This document shows positions 35,919 to 44,850 of a stretch of DNA of 64,000 nucleotides, in pieces. The translations under genes and the position numbers were made by a program. This stretch comes from JAUIAI01 sp050633665. GTDB lineage: Bacteria; Pseudomonadota; Gammaproteobacteria; Burkholderiales; Burkholderiaceae_E. Numbering within the stretch: the first letter of the stretch is position 1; each line of letters starts with the position of its first letter. The stretch lies in assembly GCA_050633665.1 (NCBI GenBank), contig JBOEGY010000005.1, positions 186,001-250,000 of the forward strand. The letters run 5' to 3'. Below the pieces are notes generated by a model. That model worked only from the letters and a program-made list of their open reading frames with translations, ran no database searches and was not told the DNA's origin.

Positions 35919-36629
35919 ATGGCGGCGCCAGCGTCCCTTCCCACTACCGCTGACACCGATGGCGAGGCCTGGTGGCAGCAGGCTGTAGCCAGTCTTGAAC
36001 TTGGCGGGCCGGTCGTCTGGTTACTGATCGCATTGGGTACTGTTGCGCTGACGATCGTGCTGCTCAAGCTCTGGCAGTTCTCGGTAGCGCGCCTGACTCA
36101 TGACCGGCTGGTAGAGAGCGCGTTGCGAGACTGGCGTTCCGGCCAGCGGGATCTTGCAATAGAAACACTCCACGGTGCTGACACGCCTCGGGCGCGAGTT
36201 GTGCGAACGGCAATGAACGGTTTGCTCGATGGTGCTCCCGAAGCGCTGGTCAGGGAAGAAACCGAGCGGATTGGTAGTGCGGAACTGGCGAGTCTAGGCT
36301 GGTATCTGCGGCCCCTGGAATTCATCGCCACGGTTAGTCCGTTGCTGGGATTGTTAGGCACGGTTATTGGCATGATCGCCGCTTTTCAGGGTATTGAAGT
36401 TGCCGGGAACCAGGTTGACCCGGCCGTCTTGTCCGGTGGTATCTGGGTTGCTTTGCTGACCACCGCTGTCGGCCTGTCGGTTGCAATACCGATTTCCTTC
36501 CTGCACGGCATGCTCGAGCGCCGCCTGGACCGATTCGCTCATTCGCTGGGAGATTGCGCGACACGGGTCTTTACCGCCGAAATGTCCGGCAAGACTGCTG
36601 TCAGACAGTCTCTCTCGCGGGTAGCCTGA
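35919..36629 (+). CDS. exbB: MotA/TolQ/ExbB proton channel protein
   Basis: This 236-residue protein has three transmembrane helices (about 30-52, 135-160, 175-200) with the family proton-channel region VSPLLGLLGTVIGMIAAFQ and GIWVALLTTAVGLSVAIP. It converts proton-motive force for energised transport with ExbD and TonB. A cytoplasmic loop separates helices 1 and 2. It begins an operon exbB-exbD-exbD-tonB. ATG 35919 is 12 bases after the otsA stop, so co-transcription with the trehalose genes is possible. Confidence 0.9.
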   Translation: MAAPASLPTTADTDGEAWWQQAVASLELGGPVVWLLIALGTVALTIVLLKLWQFSVARLTHDRLVESALRDWRSGQRDLAIETLHGADTPRARVVRTAMNGLLDGAPEALVREETERIGSAELASLGWYLRPLEFIATVSPLLGLLGTVIGMIAAFQGIEVAGNQVDPAVLSGGIWVALLTTAVGLSVAIPISFLHGMLERRLDRFAHSLGDCATRVFTAEMSGKTAVRQSLSRVA

Positions 36630-36636
36630 GACCGGC

Positions 36637-37065
36637 ATGACCGCAATACGATTTCGGTCAGGCTCGCGACGAGCGTCGCGTGGCGGCAAGGCGCTGAGTC
36701 TGACGCCGCTGATCGACGTAGTCTTTATTCTGTTGTTGTTCTTTATGCTGGCGACCAACTATCAGCACTGGCAGGCGGTTCCGGTCAATACTGCGGTGCT
36801 CGAGAGCAGCCCGTCTACTGATGAGGCGGCGTCCGTCACGATTGCGCTCAGGCACCAGCGATACTTCTGGGATAACGAGCCGCTTGATCAACCCGAGTTG
36901 CTGGCTCGTCTGGACGCGCGGCTCAGGAGGCAGCCATCTGTGACGGTAATTGTTGCGCCAGCGGCTCAGGCGCCCGTACAGACACTGGTTTCATTGTTGG
37001 AGCTGCTGCGGTCCGCCGGCATCGTCAATCTGTCGCTGGCTGTCAACCAGCCGGATAGCCCGTGA
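36637..37065 (+). CDS. exbD: ExbD/TolR family biopolymer transport protein, first copy
   Basis: This 142-residue protein has a short basic N-terminus, one transmembrane helix with the functional Asp in LIDVVFILLLFFML (about residues 25-43), and a periplasmic domain. It forms the proton-channel partner of ExbB. The Asp in LTPLIDV corresponds to the essential ExbD/TolR residue. Stop and next start overlap (GTGA at 37062-37065), so the two ExbD copies are coupled. The copies are only distantly alike. Confidence 0.9.
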   Translation: MTAIRFRSGSRRASRGGKALSLTPLIDVVFILLLFFMLATNYQHWQAVPVNTAVLESSPSTDEAASVTIALRHQRYFWDNEPLDQPELLARLDARLRRQPSVTVIVAPAAQAPVQTLVSLLELLRSAGIVNLSLAVNQPDSP

Positions 37066-37460
37066 AGTTTGTTCGTTCGCAAACTGCCGCTACGCCGGAC
37101 GACAGCAATCTGCTGCCGTTGGTTAATGTCGTGTTTCTGTTGCTGGTGTTTCTGTTGCTGGCAGGCACACTGGAGTCGACTGGTAAATCCAGGATTGAAC
37201 CGGCGCTGTCGGTCAATGCAAATCCGGACCGCAGCGGAGAACTCAAACTCGGCCTGACGAAAGAAGGCGATTTACTGTTTGGCGGGGAGCCGGTCAGTCA
37301 TGCGGAACTGGTTCAATTGTTGCGGGGTCGATTACCGGCGCGTGTTCAGATTCTGGCCGACCGTCGGGCCCATAGTGGGGATTTGCAAGTCTTACTGCAA
37401 CTTCTGTCGCGACTGGGCTTTGAAGCGGTTCAGTTGATTACCCAGCGGTCAGGATCTTGA
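37062..37460 (+). CDS. ExbD/TolR-like biopolymer transport protein, second copy
   Basis: This 132-residue ExbD-type protein has one transmembrane helix (LPLVNVVFLLLVFLLLAG, about 20-37) and a periplasmic domain of about 90 residues. The position of the essential membrane Asp of ExbD/TolR is Asn here (LVNVVF instead of LIDVVF). This copy probably cannot carry protons and may serve as a structural partner. GTG 37062 overlaps the first exbD stop. The tonB gene overlaps its end (TTGA at 37457-37460). Confidence 0.85.
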   Translation: MKFVRSQTAATPDDSNLLPLVNVVFLLLVFLLLAGTLESTGKSRIEPALSVNANPDRSGELKLGLTKEGDLLFGGEPVSHAELVQLLRGRLPARVQILADRRAHSGDLQVLLQLLSRLGFEAVQLITQRSGS

Positions 37461-38350
37461 AACTGCATGCGGGTCACTGGCTAAGCGCTCTGGCACTTGT
37501 CATTGGATTAGAAATCAGCGCGGTCTGGGTGATCAGTCAGGTATTTGAGAAGCCACCCCCGGCTGCTGCAGCTTCTGTGCGTCAGGTCAGCCTGCGGCTG
37601 ACGCCTATTGCGGCCGCAACACCAAGCCCTTCGGCCCCGATTGTCAAGCCATCAAAGGTGACCAGAGTGTCCGCAGAGCCGGCGCCAGCTCCGGCGTCTA
37701 AACCGGCCCAGGTCAAATCCAACAAACCCAAAAAAAGCCGAACTACGAAAGCCAGGCCAACCCGCGCCAAACCAGTTCGGCGTCAACAGGCCAACGTCGC
37801 GCCTGCTCAGGTCAGTCCAGCCAGTGCCAAACCAGCCAAAGCAGGGGTTGCTGCGGACAATCCCAGGCGGTCTTCCCCAAAGCCGCCGAAACCTGAGGCC
37901 GTTTCGCTCGAAACAGATGTTTTGCAGACTCCATCGCCGTCAGCCGTTGCCTCGACATCGGTTGTGGCGCTGCGAGACGCGAAGCCTGGCGAGGCCGCTG
38001 CCAGTCAGCCCGGCCCGCGCGACAATGCCGACGTGCAGATGGCAGCACTTAGTGACCCGGGTTTGCGAAGCAGCTATCAGGCGCTGATCGTCGCCCGATT
38101 ACTGAAATACCGGCAATATCCGGACAAGGCGCGTCAGAGGGGGATGAGCGGCACTGTAACGGTTCAGTTTGAACTGACCGCCTCTGGCCAGATGGTTTCG
38201 CGTCGGATCGCGGCTTCATCCGGCTATCCGGTGCTTGATCAGGCTGCGATGACAATGCTCGAACGTGCCTCTCCGATGCCGCCGGTGCCCGATGGCTACG
38301 GCCCGGCACCGTATCGATTTACGATTCCGCTGGAATACGAACTGCAATGA
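37457..38350 (+). CDS. tonB: energy transducer TonB
   Basis: This 297-residue protein starts at TTG 37457, overlapping the second exbD by 4 bases. It has an N-terminal membrane anchor (about 8-28), a long Pro/Ala/Lys-rich periplasmic spacer (about 35-160) and a C-terminal TonB domain (about 205-297). That domain contains KYRQYPDKARQRGMSGTVTVQFEL and GYGPAPYRFTIPLEYEL. It transmits ExbB/ExbD energy to outer-membrane receptors. No TonB-dependent receptor is in the window. Confidence 0.9.
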   Translation: MKLHAGHWLSALALVIGLEISAVWVISQVFEKPPPAAAASVRQVSLRLTPIAAATPSPSAPIVKPSKVTRVSAEPAPAPASKPAQVKSNKPKKSRTTKARPTRAKPVRRQQANVAPAQVSPASAKPAKAGVAADNPRRSSPKPPKPEAVSLETDVLQTPSPSAVASTSVVALRDAKPGEAAASQPGPRDNADVQMAALSDPGLRSSYQALIVARLLKYRQYPDKARQRGMSGTVTVQFELTASGQMVSRRIAASSGYPVLDQAAMTMLERASPMPPVPDGYGPAPYRFTIPLEYELQ

Positions 38351-38465
38351 CCGATCGATTCGGATGTTTGCTTAACAAAGCTTCGTACTTCGTTGCACTG
38401 CAATAGCAGGCGGCTCTTAGGATCAAGGCTCATTGCTTTTCTGTTTGATTCTTCAAGGAGCCACC

Positions 38466-38915
38466 ATGAGTACAACATCCAATCCTTCAGAAGCGGCGGT
38501 AGAGCCGCTGAGTCCGTTTCAGCGTCATGACGGTTGCCGACAGTTCACCCCTTTGCGAATCGCCATGATCGTTGTCGGTTTTCTTGTGTTCTGGCCGATT
38601 GGTCTTGCGTTGCTGGTCTGGACGATATGGCGTGATCAGATTCGGGAAACCAGGGTCTATCAAAAACTCTCCTCATGTCGAGGCCGCCACTCAGGCGAGC
38701 GCTCCCACCGCTCGGCGTTCATGGCGCGCCGTCCTAGTAACTCTGCACTTGCTTCATATCTTGAGCGTGAACAAGACCGTCTGAAAGCAGAGCAGGAAAA
38801 GCTCGCAGAGTTGGTGAAAGCATTTGAGGCGTTCAAGGATGCCGAAAGTCGCAGCGCCGATCAACGGGATTTTGATGCGTTCTTGCGTCAGCGCGACGGC
38901 GAACAGGCAGATTGA
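38466..38915 (+). CDS. DUF2852-like membrane protein
   Basis: This 149-residue protein has a single membrane segment (RIAMIVVGFLVFWPIGLALL, about 32-51) followed by WTIWRDQIRE. This resembles the DUF2852 proteins of Proteobacteria. The C-terminal third is a charged helical segment, likely coiled-coil (LEREQDRLKAEQEKLAELVK). Start ATG 38466 has AAGGAG 8 bases upstream; a longer frame to 38433 is rejected. Function unknown; located in the inner membrane. The flanking intergenic gaps suggest its own transcript. Confidence 0.7.
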   Translation: MSTTSNPSEAAVEPLSPFQRHDGCRQFTPLRIAMIVVGFLVFWPIGLALLVWTIWRDQIRETRVYQKLSSCRGRHSGERSHRSAFMARRPSNSALASYLEREQDRLKAEQEKLAELVKAFEAFKDAESRSADQRDFDAFLRQRDGEQAD

Positions 38916-39031
38916 TTTCTATCTGTTTGGTCCATCCGCTCCGGTGGCTGGCGCGCACCAGCGCGTCGTTCGCCGCCGTGGCGGTGTAAGCTTTGGGGCG
39001 ATGACTGGGCATCCCCTATCTGGAGCTGACT

Positions 39032-39307
39032 GTGACAATTGAACTGAACAAAGAAACCCGCAAAGCTGCCGTTGAATCCATTCAACGCTACTTTGAGCAA
39101 AACATGGACGACGGCATTGGTAATGTAGCGGCCGGCGCCTTACTCGGATTTCTGCTCGAAGAAGTTGGCCCGTCCATCTATAACCAGGCAGTGCTCGATG
39201 TGCAGGAGCGGCTCCTGGCCAGGGTGTCTGAGGTCGACATCGAGGTGCACGAGGATGAGTTTCAGTTCTGGCAGAAGTTCGACAAGCGCGCACGCTCCGG
39301 GCGCTGA
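39032..39307 (+). CDS. DUF2164 family protein
   Basis: This 91-residue soluble protein matches the DUF2164 pattern: an N-terminal ELNKETRKAAVESIQRYFEQ, a glycine-rich GNVAAGALLGFLLEEVGPSIYNQAV and a short acidic tail. Start GTG 39032 has GGAGC upstream. The function of DUF2164 is unknown. It converges on the GH16 gene, with stops 14 bases apart. Confidence 0.8.
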   Translation: MTIELNKETRKAAVESIQRYFEQNMDDGIGNVAAGALLGFLLEEVGPSIYNQAVLDVQERLLARVSEVDIEVHEDEFQFWQKFDKRARSGR

Positions 39308-39321
39308 CTCCCGGACCCCGC

Positions 39322-40875
39322 TTACTTCTGGTACACCCGCACATAATCCACTTCCATCCGGGCTGGAAAGCGGCTGTCATCAATACCGTTCTTACCGGCC
39401 CATGGGCCGCCAACCGCAAGATACATAATCAGCGTTGCGGGGTTTGCGGGCTGACCGGAGTTGGCAACCCAGCGGTAGTTCTCGCAACCGGTTTTGAGCC
39501 CGTCAATAAAGTAGCAAACACCAGTCTCCGTCCATTCGGCGCCGATTTCTATCCAGCGGTCACGCAGATTGTCTGGCGCCGTGTAAAAACCCCAGTCGGT
39601 ATTGAAACCAGGGGCTGCGTAGACCCACTCGCTATTGCCTGAGGCGGTCTGCGCGCCACGAATTCGTCCGTGTTGGATCATCGTGTGCTGGTTCTCACCG
39701 CCGGTGCCATTGATGGGAGCCTCGAAGATGTCTATTTCTGGCGGCCAGGTACTGGTGCCTGTTGGCTCAAGAGATGGGTTCAGAAAGAGCGCAGGCCAGA
39801 TACCCAGGATGTTGGGTAGTCTGACTCGCGAGGTAATGTAGAAGCTGCGCCCACCCGACGGCTTGAACACCTTCTTGCTGCGAATCGCGCCCGACTCGAA
39901 GCGCAGGTAACTATTGCGTCCGGTCCGGGTCGAGCGCAGCTTCAGCGAGCCGCCATAGACCTGATGCAATGCTTCACCTGTGCCGGCCGAAAAATCCCTG
40001 AAGCGTTGCTGTTCCTCTTCGTTCGCGTAGTCAAGCGTGCCCTGGCCGGCAAACTTTGTGCACTCGGCATCCGGGACTTGCAATGCCGGTCCGCCGCCAT
40101 AGGGAAGTCGGGTACACCACAAACTGCGATCCAGGTTCGAGCCGTTAAATTCGTCGGCAAGGAACAGTTGGTCGTAACCCGCTGGACGGAAGTCTGAGTA
40201 AATCGGTGCTGGTGCTGGCGCTGGCGCCGGGGTCGGTGTCGGGGTAGGAGCCGGGGCAGGCGCCGGTACCGGCGCGGGGGTTTCTGCACTGGTTACCGAA
40301 AACCGTGCACGAACAGTTGATGCGCTGTTGGCCTGCCAGACGCCCTGGGCTTGCAGGTCGAATGCGACGATGCCTGCGGTTGCGATGAAAGCCTTCCGCT
40401 GGCCGCCCTCTACCCGCATTGAGTCAATCTGTGAGCCGTTGCTGTTGCGCAGATAGATGATGACTGCCGATCCAGGCGTTGAGCCGGCAGTATCAATCGA
40501 GTAAGAACGCCCCGCCTGCAGCTGTTGGCTGAAACGTTTGACTCCCAGCACCAGCTGGCTGGCGCCGACTGGCGCGGGGATGGATAGGCTATCGGTGTCA
40601 GAGTCGTACTGAATGCCGGTCGGCTTGCCACGCCAGTCGGCCCAGTCGCCGGTCAGATTGATTGACCCAAAACTGGCCGGCAAGACTTGCTGTTGAGCAG
40701 CGTTCTTGCTGGTAAAAAGGGCCTTGGTGGCAAGATTATGCGTCTCGTCGGATGCCGCAGTTGCGGCTGGCTCGGAACCGCAGGCTGCACTGATCAGGCC
40801 GACGATCAGCAAGCCAATTGGAGTGGCCGAACGTCTCGCGGGGCTTAACCGGTGTTTAGACCTGTTTCCGGCCAT
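39322..40875 (-). CDS. glycoside hydrolase family 16 lipoprotein
   Basis: This 517-residue lipoprotein has a signal peptide with lipobox ISAAC (lipid Cys32). Next come an unassigned beta-rich domain (about 60-195), a Pro/Ala/Thr linker (199-224) and a GH16 catalytic domain (about 228-517). The catalytic motif EIDIFE is present (Glu380, Asp382, Glu385), as in beta-1,3(4)-glucanases and agarase/carrageenase relatives. It likely acts on a beta-glucan or galactan at the cell surface; the exact polysaccharide is uncertain. No polysaccharide utilisation genes neighbour it. Confidence 0.9.
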   Translation of the reverse strand: MAGNRSKHRLSPARRSATPIGLLIVGLISAACGSEPAATAASDETHNLATKALFTSKNAAQQQVLPASFGSINLTGDWADWRGKPTGIQYDSDTDSLSIPAPVGASQLVLGVKRFSQQLQAGRSYSIDTAGSTPGSAVIIYLRNSNGSQIDSMRVEGGQRKAFIATAGIVAFDLQAQGVWQANSASTVRARFSVTSAETPAPVPAPAPAPTPTPTPAPAPAPAPIYSDFRPAGYDQLFLADEFNGSNLDRSLWCTRLPYGGGPALQVPDAECTKFAGQGTLDYANEEEQQRFRDFSAGTGEALHQVYGGSLKLRSTRTGRNSYLRFESGAIRSKKVFKPSGGRSFYITSRVRLPNILGIWPALFLNPSLEPTGTSTWPPEIDIFEAPINGTGGENQHTMIQHGRIRGAQTASGNSEWVYAAPGFNTDWGFYTAPDNLRDRWIEIGAEWTETGVCYFIDGLKTGCENYRWVANSGQPANPATLIMYLAVGGPWAGKNGIDDSRFPARMEVDYVRVYQK

Positions 40876-40975
40876 ACTTTGTCTCCTGCATCAGGCTTGT
40901 TGAATGATATTTTTCAGCCTGAAATTCTAGGCCTTCCTTCTGATAACTCAAACTGACCACCACAATGGCCCGCTC

Positions 40976-43048
40976 ATGAAGAAAACTCCTCCTGTCGCCG
41001 ATAAACATCCGGTCGAGAAATCTGCCCACGGCGTGACCTGGACAGACGATTACGACTGGCTGCGAGCCGAGAACTGGCAAGCCTGTGTGCGCGACCCGGG
41101 CTTGTTACCCCAGCCTATTCACGACTATCTCGCCGCCGAGAACGAGTGGTATGACCTGCAGATGCAGGACACTGAGGATTTGCAGCAGACCCTGATCGCC
41201 GAAATGAAATCACGGATCGCGCCGGATGATCAGTCGGTGCCGGTCAAAGACGGGCCTTGGGCGTATTTTCATCGCTACCGGGCAGGGGACGAGCACCCGG
41301 TGTATCTGCGTCAGCCGCGCGACGGGGGCGCTGAGGAGACGCTACTTGATCTGAACGAGCTGGCCGCCGCGCATGAGTATTTTGATGCTGGTGACATTGA
41401 CCACAGCCCGGACCATCGCTATCTGGCCTGGACAGCAGATACCAATGGCTCCGAATACTTTCGCCTGGCCATACGTGACTTGTCGAATGGCCAGGATATT
41501 GAGTTTATTGAGGATGTCGGCGGGGTGACCTGGGCAACCGGGACCAGTCTGTTTTATTCCCGAGTTGATGAATCACATCGTCCGAGCAAAATATTCTGGC
41601 ACCGGCTGGGGGCGAATCCGGCTGAAGACGTGCTGGTGCACGATGAAGCTGATCCGAGATTTTTCTGCTCGGTCTGGACGAGTCGCTCCGGTGATTACGT
41701 GTTCATCGGAATCAACATGAACGACCAATCGGAAATTCGGTTTATTCCAACCGCGAATCCGGGGCAGACGCCGCAACTGATCGAGGTGCGAACTGAAGGC
41801 CTGGAATACGATGTCGAGCATCAGGGCGAGCACTTTATCATCCTGACCAATGCTGACGGCGCCACTGATTTCAAGATTGTTCAGGCTCCGGTTGCTTCGC
41901 CATCGCGATCTAACTGGCAGGATCTGGTCCCGTATCAACCCGGAAAAATGGTTTTATCGATTGCGGCCTACCGAGACTGGCTGCTCTGGATTGAACGCGA
42001 AAACGCCTTACCTTGCCTGCGCTATCTTGGTGTCGGAGGGGAGTCAGGCGAGCTGGCATTTGAAGAGCAGGCTTATTCGCTGTCAATGCAGCCCGAAATT
42101 GAGTTTGATTCAGACTCGTTCCGCTATGGGTATGAGTCTCCGACAACGCCATCGCAGGTTTTTTCCCATGATTTGCGAACCGGGACGCGCGTGTTGCTTA
42201 AAACCAGGGAAATTCCGGCCGGGCATAACCCGGCCGACTATCGCGTTGAGCGAGTGCAGGCACCATCCACCGATGGCGAGCTGGTTCCTGTGACCATCCT
42301 CTACCACCGTAGTACCGTCCTCGACGGGTCCGCCCCCTGTCTGCTATATGGCTATGGTTCTTACGGCGCGGCAATGCCAGCGTCTTTCTCGGGCTCTCGC
42401 CTGTCGCTGGTTGATCGCGGTTTTGTTTATGCTATTGCGCATGTCCGCGGCGGAGAAGAGAAAGGCCGGGCCTGGTATGAGGCTGCCAAGTTCGGCGGAA
42501 AGCCAAAAACTTTCGATGACTTTATTGCGGTCGGTGAGCATCTGGTTCGCGAGTGCTACACCGCCCGCGAACGAATCGTCATCGAAGGAGGATCAGCCGG
42601 CGGCCTGCTGGTTGGCGCAGCGTTAAATCGCTCGCCAGACTTATGGGGCGGTGCCATCGCTGATGTTCCGTTTGTTGATGTACTCAATACTATTCTGGAC
42701 GCCTCGTTACCGTTGACCCCGGGGGAGTGGTCGCAGTGGGGCAATCCGATCGAAAGCGAGCAGGCATTCCGGGATATTCAGAGTTACTCACCTTATGAGA
42801 ATGTTCAGGCGCGGCCTTACCCGCCGATGTTGGTGACCTGCGGGGTCTCCGATCCGCGTGTCACCTACTGGGAAGCCGCAAAGTGGGTCGCGCGCCACCG
42901 GAGCCTGCGATCAGACTCCAATCTGCTGGTGTTAAAAACCAATATGAGTTCAGGCCACTTCGGGCAAACCGGACGGTACGGCATGCTGGGCGACACTGCT
43001 CGCAGCCAGGCGTTTGCCATAAAAGTCTTGCAGACCGGGCTTCCGTGA
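40976..43048 (+). CDS. ptrB: oligopeptidase B (prolyl oligopeptidase family S9A)
   Basis: This 690-residue serine peptidase has an N-terminal beta-propeller (about 70-405) and a C-terminal alpha/beta hydrolase domain. The latter has YGSYGAAMPASFSGSRLSLV, the HVRGGEEKGRAWYEA loop and the nucleophile Ser in IEGGSAGGLLVGAAL (about Ser540). The catalytic His is expected in SSGHFGQTG (about 660). Oligopeptidase B cuts after basic residues in short peptides; the S9A relatives also include prolyl endopeptidases. No signal peptide, so cytoplasmic. Confidence 0.9.
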   Translation: MKKTPPVADKHPVEKSAHGVTWTDDYDWLRAENWQACVRDPGLLPQPIHDYLAAENEWYDLQMQDTEDLQQTLIAEMKSRIAPDDQSVPVKDGPWAYFHRYRAGDEHPVYLRQPRDGGAEETLLDLNELAAAHEYFDAGDIDHSPDHRYLAWTADTNGSEYFRLAIRDLSNGQDIEFIEDVGGVTWATGTSLFYSRVDESHRPSKIFWHRLGANPAEDVLVHDEADPRFFCSVWTSRSGDYVFIGINMNDQSEIRFIPTANPGQTPQLIEVRTEGLEYDVEHQGEHFIILTNADGATDFKIVQAPVASPSRSNWQDLVPYQPGKMVLSIAAYRDWLLWIERENALPCLRYLGVGGESGELAFEEQAYSLSMQPEIEFDSDSFRYGYESPTTPSQVFSHDLRTGTRVLLKTREIPAGHNPADYRVERVQAPSTDGELVPVTILYHRSTVLDGSAPCLLYGYGSYGAAMPASFSGSRLSLVDRGFVYAIAHVRGGEEKGRAWYEAAKFGGKPKTFDDFIAVGEHLVRECYTARERIVIEGGSAGGLLVGAALNRSPDLWGGAIADVPFVDVLNTILDASLPLTPGEWSQWGNPIESEQAFRDIQSYSPYENVQARPYPPMLVTCGVSDPRVTYWEAAKWVARHRSLRSDSNLLVLKTNMSSGHFGQTGRYGMLGDTARSQAFAIKVLQTGLP

Positions 43049-43075
43049 TAAATCGCACACCGTAAGACCGTTATC

Positions 43076-43088
43076 GTGACTTTGTCAC
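43076..43088. promoter_or_regulatory. short dyad GTGAC-TTT-GTCAC upstream of the GMC gene
   Basis: GTGAC (43076-43080) and GTCAC (43084-43088) form a perfect 5-base inverted repeat with a 3-base centre, about 80 bases before the GMC oxidoreductase start. It could be a regulator site. Its TTGTCAC recalls a Pho half-site, but the 11-base repeat spacing is absent. Confidence 0.25.
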
Positions 43089-43167
43089 CCAGTGTTTCTG
43101 ACTTCGCTGGCTAGACTTGGTCGTCGATGTCGGCGCTGAAGCGGCATCGATTCCTGTTGGAGCGAAT

Positions 43168-44847
43168 ATGCTGTTCGATGCGCGGTCGATGCCGGCTGGC
43201 AAGGTTTTGAAAACAGAGGTCTGTATTGTCGGGTCCGGTCCAGCCGGAATGGCAATTGCGCTCGAACTCGAGCGCGCGGGTGTCGCCTGCGTCTTGCTGG
43301 AAAGCGGCGGCCATCGTCGTGATGAGGCGACCGCCGACCTAAACCGCGGACTCAGCGCTCAACTGGGCTACGACTATGGCGACGGATATCGAAGCCGGTT
43401 TCTCGGTGGCAGCAGTAACTGCTGGGGCGGGTTCTGCCGCCCGTGGGACGAACAGGCTTTTTGGGCTCGCGACTGGGTTGCGGGCAGCGGCTGGCCGATC
43501 GGCCTGGCACAACTGCAAGCCTATTACGACCGCGCCGCACCGTTTCTGCAAATCAGTCAGCGTAATTTTCTGCCGGAGACCTGGCAAGGAATCGCACGAC
43601 AACTTGGCTCGCGGCTTGAGCGCCTGCCCCTTGATGCTGACGGCATCGAAGAGATTCTGACTCAACTCAGTCCGCCGGTACGGCTGGGCAAAATCCATCG
43701 AGCCCATCTGGACCAGTCCGAGCTGATTCAAACCTACTTGTACGCTAACGTGGTTGACCTGCCGCTTGAAGAAGGGGCGGCCCGGGTGAAAGCGGTAAAG
43801 GTAAAGACACTCACAGGCTCGACTTTCAGTGTCAGCGCCAATCGGGTGGTTCTGGCGGCCGGCGGCATCGAAAATCCGCGGCTCTTGCTGAATGCCAACT
43901 CTCAACAATGCAACGGTCTTGGCAATCGGTATGGTGTCGTTGGTCGGTATTTTCAGGATCATCCCAGAATCTTCTGGGGCGACGTCAAACTTGCGGCTGA
44001 ATATCGCCACAATCCCCTGTACGACTTGAAGTTTCATTGCATCGCCGATGATTTGCGTATTGACGGGCAGCGAATTGGCGGGCAGATGCGCCTGCCGTTT
44101 TCGGTTCAACAGCGTGAGCAACTACTGGACGCCCAGGTGTGTTTCCGTTCGACCTATGTCGGCGAATCAGATGGATTGCAACCGGTCCTGCATCGTTTGC
44201 GAACCCGTCTGACTGGTAAGCGGGGTTTCGTTGATGGTTTGCTGGCCGATTCGCTGAAACTGGGCCGGCATCCGTATGCAACCCTGGCCTATATCGCGGC
44301 GCATCTGACCGCGTCGCGATCAGCGGTGCGCCGGGTAGGGCTGGATATTATCGTTGAACCGGAACCAGATCCTGACAGCAGACTGGTGCTGTCCGACAAG
44401 ATCGATGCCCTGGGCTTACGCAGAGCCAGAATAGACTGGCGTTTATCAGACCGCGTCTGGCGTACTTTTGAGCAAACGGCGGCGCGTATCTCCCAGACGC
44501 TGGAGCAAAACGGCATTGCACAGGTATTGCCCGATCAGCGTGGGCCGATAAACCCTGAGACTACCGAATACGAGGGGACGTATCACCACATGGGAACCAC
44601 GCGTATGCATGAGTCGCCCCGCCAGGGGGTCGTGAACGCTGACTGCCGGGTCCATGGCGTCGAGAATCTGTTTATCGCGGGTTCTTCCGTCTTCCCGACA
44701 TCTTCCGGGAATCATCCGACGATGACATTGACGGCTCTCGCGCTTCGCCTGGCGGATCATCTGGTTGACCAGTGCCGGCGCCACCGGATTTCGACCGTGC
44801 AAGACGCATCGATCCCGGCTGGTAGCAAACTCAGCGAGCCGGCCTAG
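43168..44847 (+). CDS. GMC family FAD-dependent oxidoreductase
   Basis: This 559-residue flavoprotein has an FAD motif CIVGSGPAGMAIALELERAG (19-38, GxGxxG-like) and LGGSSNCWGGFCRPWD near residue 90. The C-terminal GMC region has YHHMGTTRMH and ENLFIAGSSVFPTSSGNHPTMT. This end resembles the glucose-methanol-choline oxidoreductases with an N/H active-site pair, here HP in GNHPT. It oxidises an alcohol or sugar; the substrate is unknown. ATG 43168 has TTGGAG upstream; a TTG start at 43117 is not supported. No cytochrome partner or gluconate 2-dehydrogenase subunit 3 is adjacent. Confidence 0.85.
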   Translation: MLFDARSMPAGKVLKTEVCIVGSGPAGMAIALELERAGVACVLLESGGHRRDEATADLNRGLSAQLGYDYGDGYRSRFLGGSSNCWGGFCRPWDEQAFWARDWVAGSGWPIGLAQLQAYYDRAAPFLQISQRNFLPETWQGIARQLGSRLERLPLDADGIEEILTQLSPPVRLGKIHRAHLDQSELIQTYLYANVVDLPLEEGAARVKAVKVKTLTGSTFSVSANRVVLAAGGIENPRLLLNANSQQCNGLGNRYGVVGRYFQDHPRIFWGDVKLAAEYRHNPLYDLKFHCIADDLRIDGQRIGGQMRLPFSVQQREQLLDAQVCFRSTYVGESDGLQPVLHRLRTRLTGKRGFVDGLLADSLKLGRHPYATLAYIAAHLTASRSAVRRVGLDIIVEPEPDPDSRLVLSDKIDALGLRRARIDWRLSDRVWRTFEQTAARISQTLEQNGIAQVLPDQRGPINPETTEYEGTYHHMGTTRMHESPRQGVVNADCRVHGVENLFIAGSSVFPTSSGNHPTMTLTALALRLADHLVDQCRRHRISTVQDASIPAGSKLSEPA

Positions 44848-44850
44848 TTG

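Noticed and set aside
43076..43088. GTGAC-TTT-GTCAC considered as a Pho box before the GMC gene
   Set aside because: Only one TTGTCAC-like half-site is present and there is no second repeat at 11 bases, so PhoB binding is not supported; it is kept only as a weak dyad.
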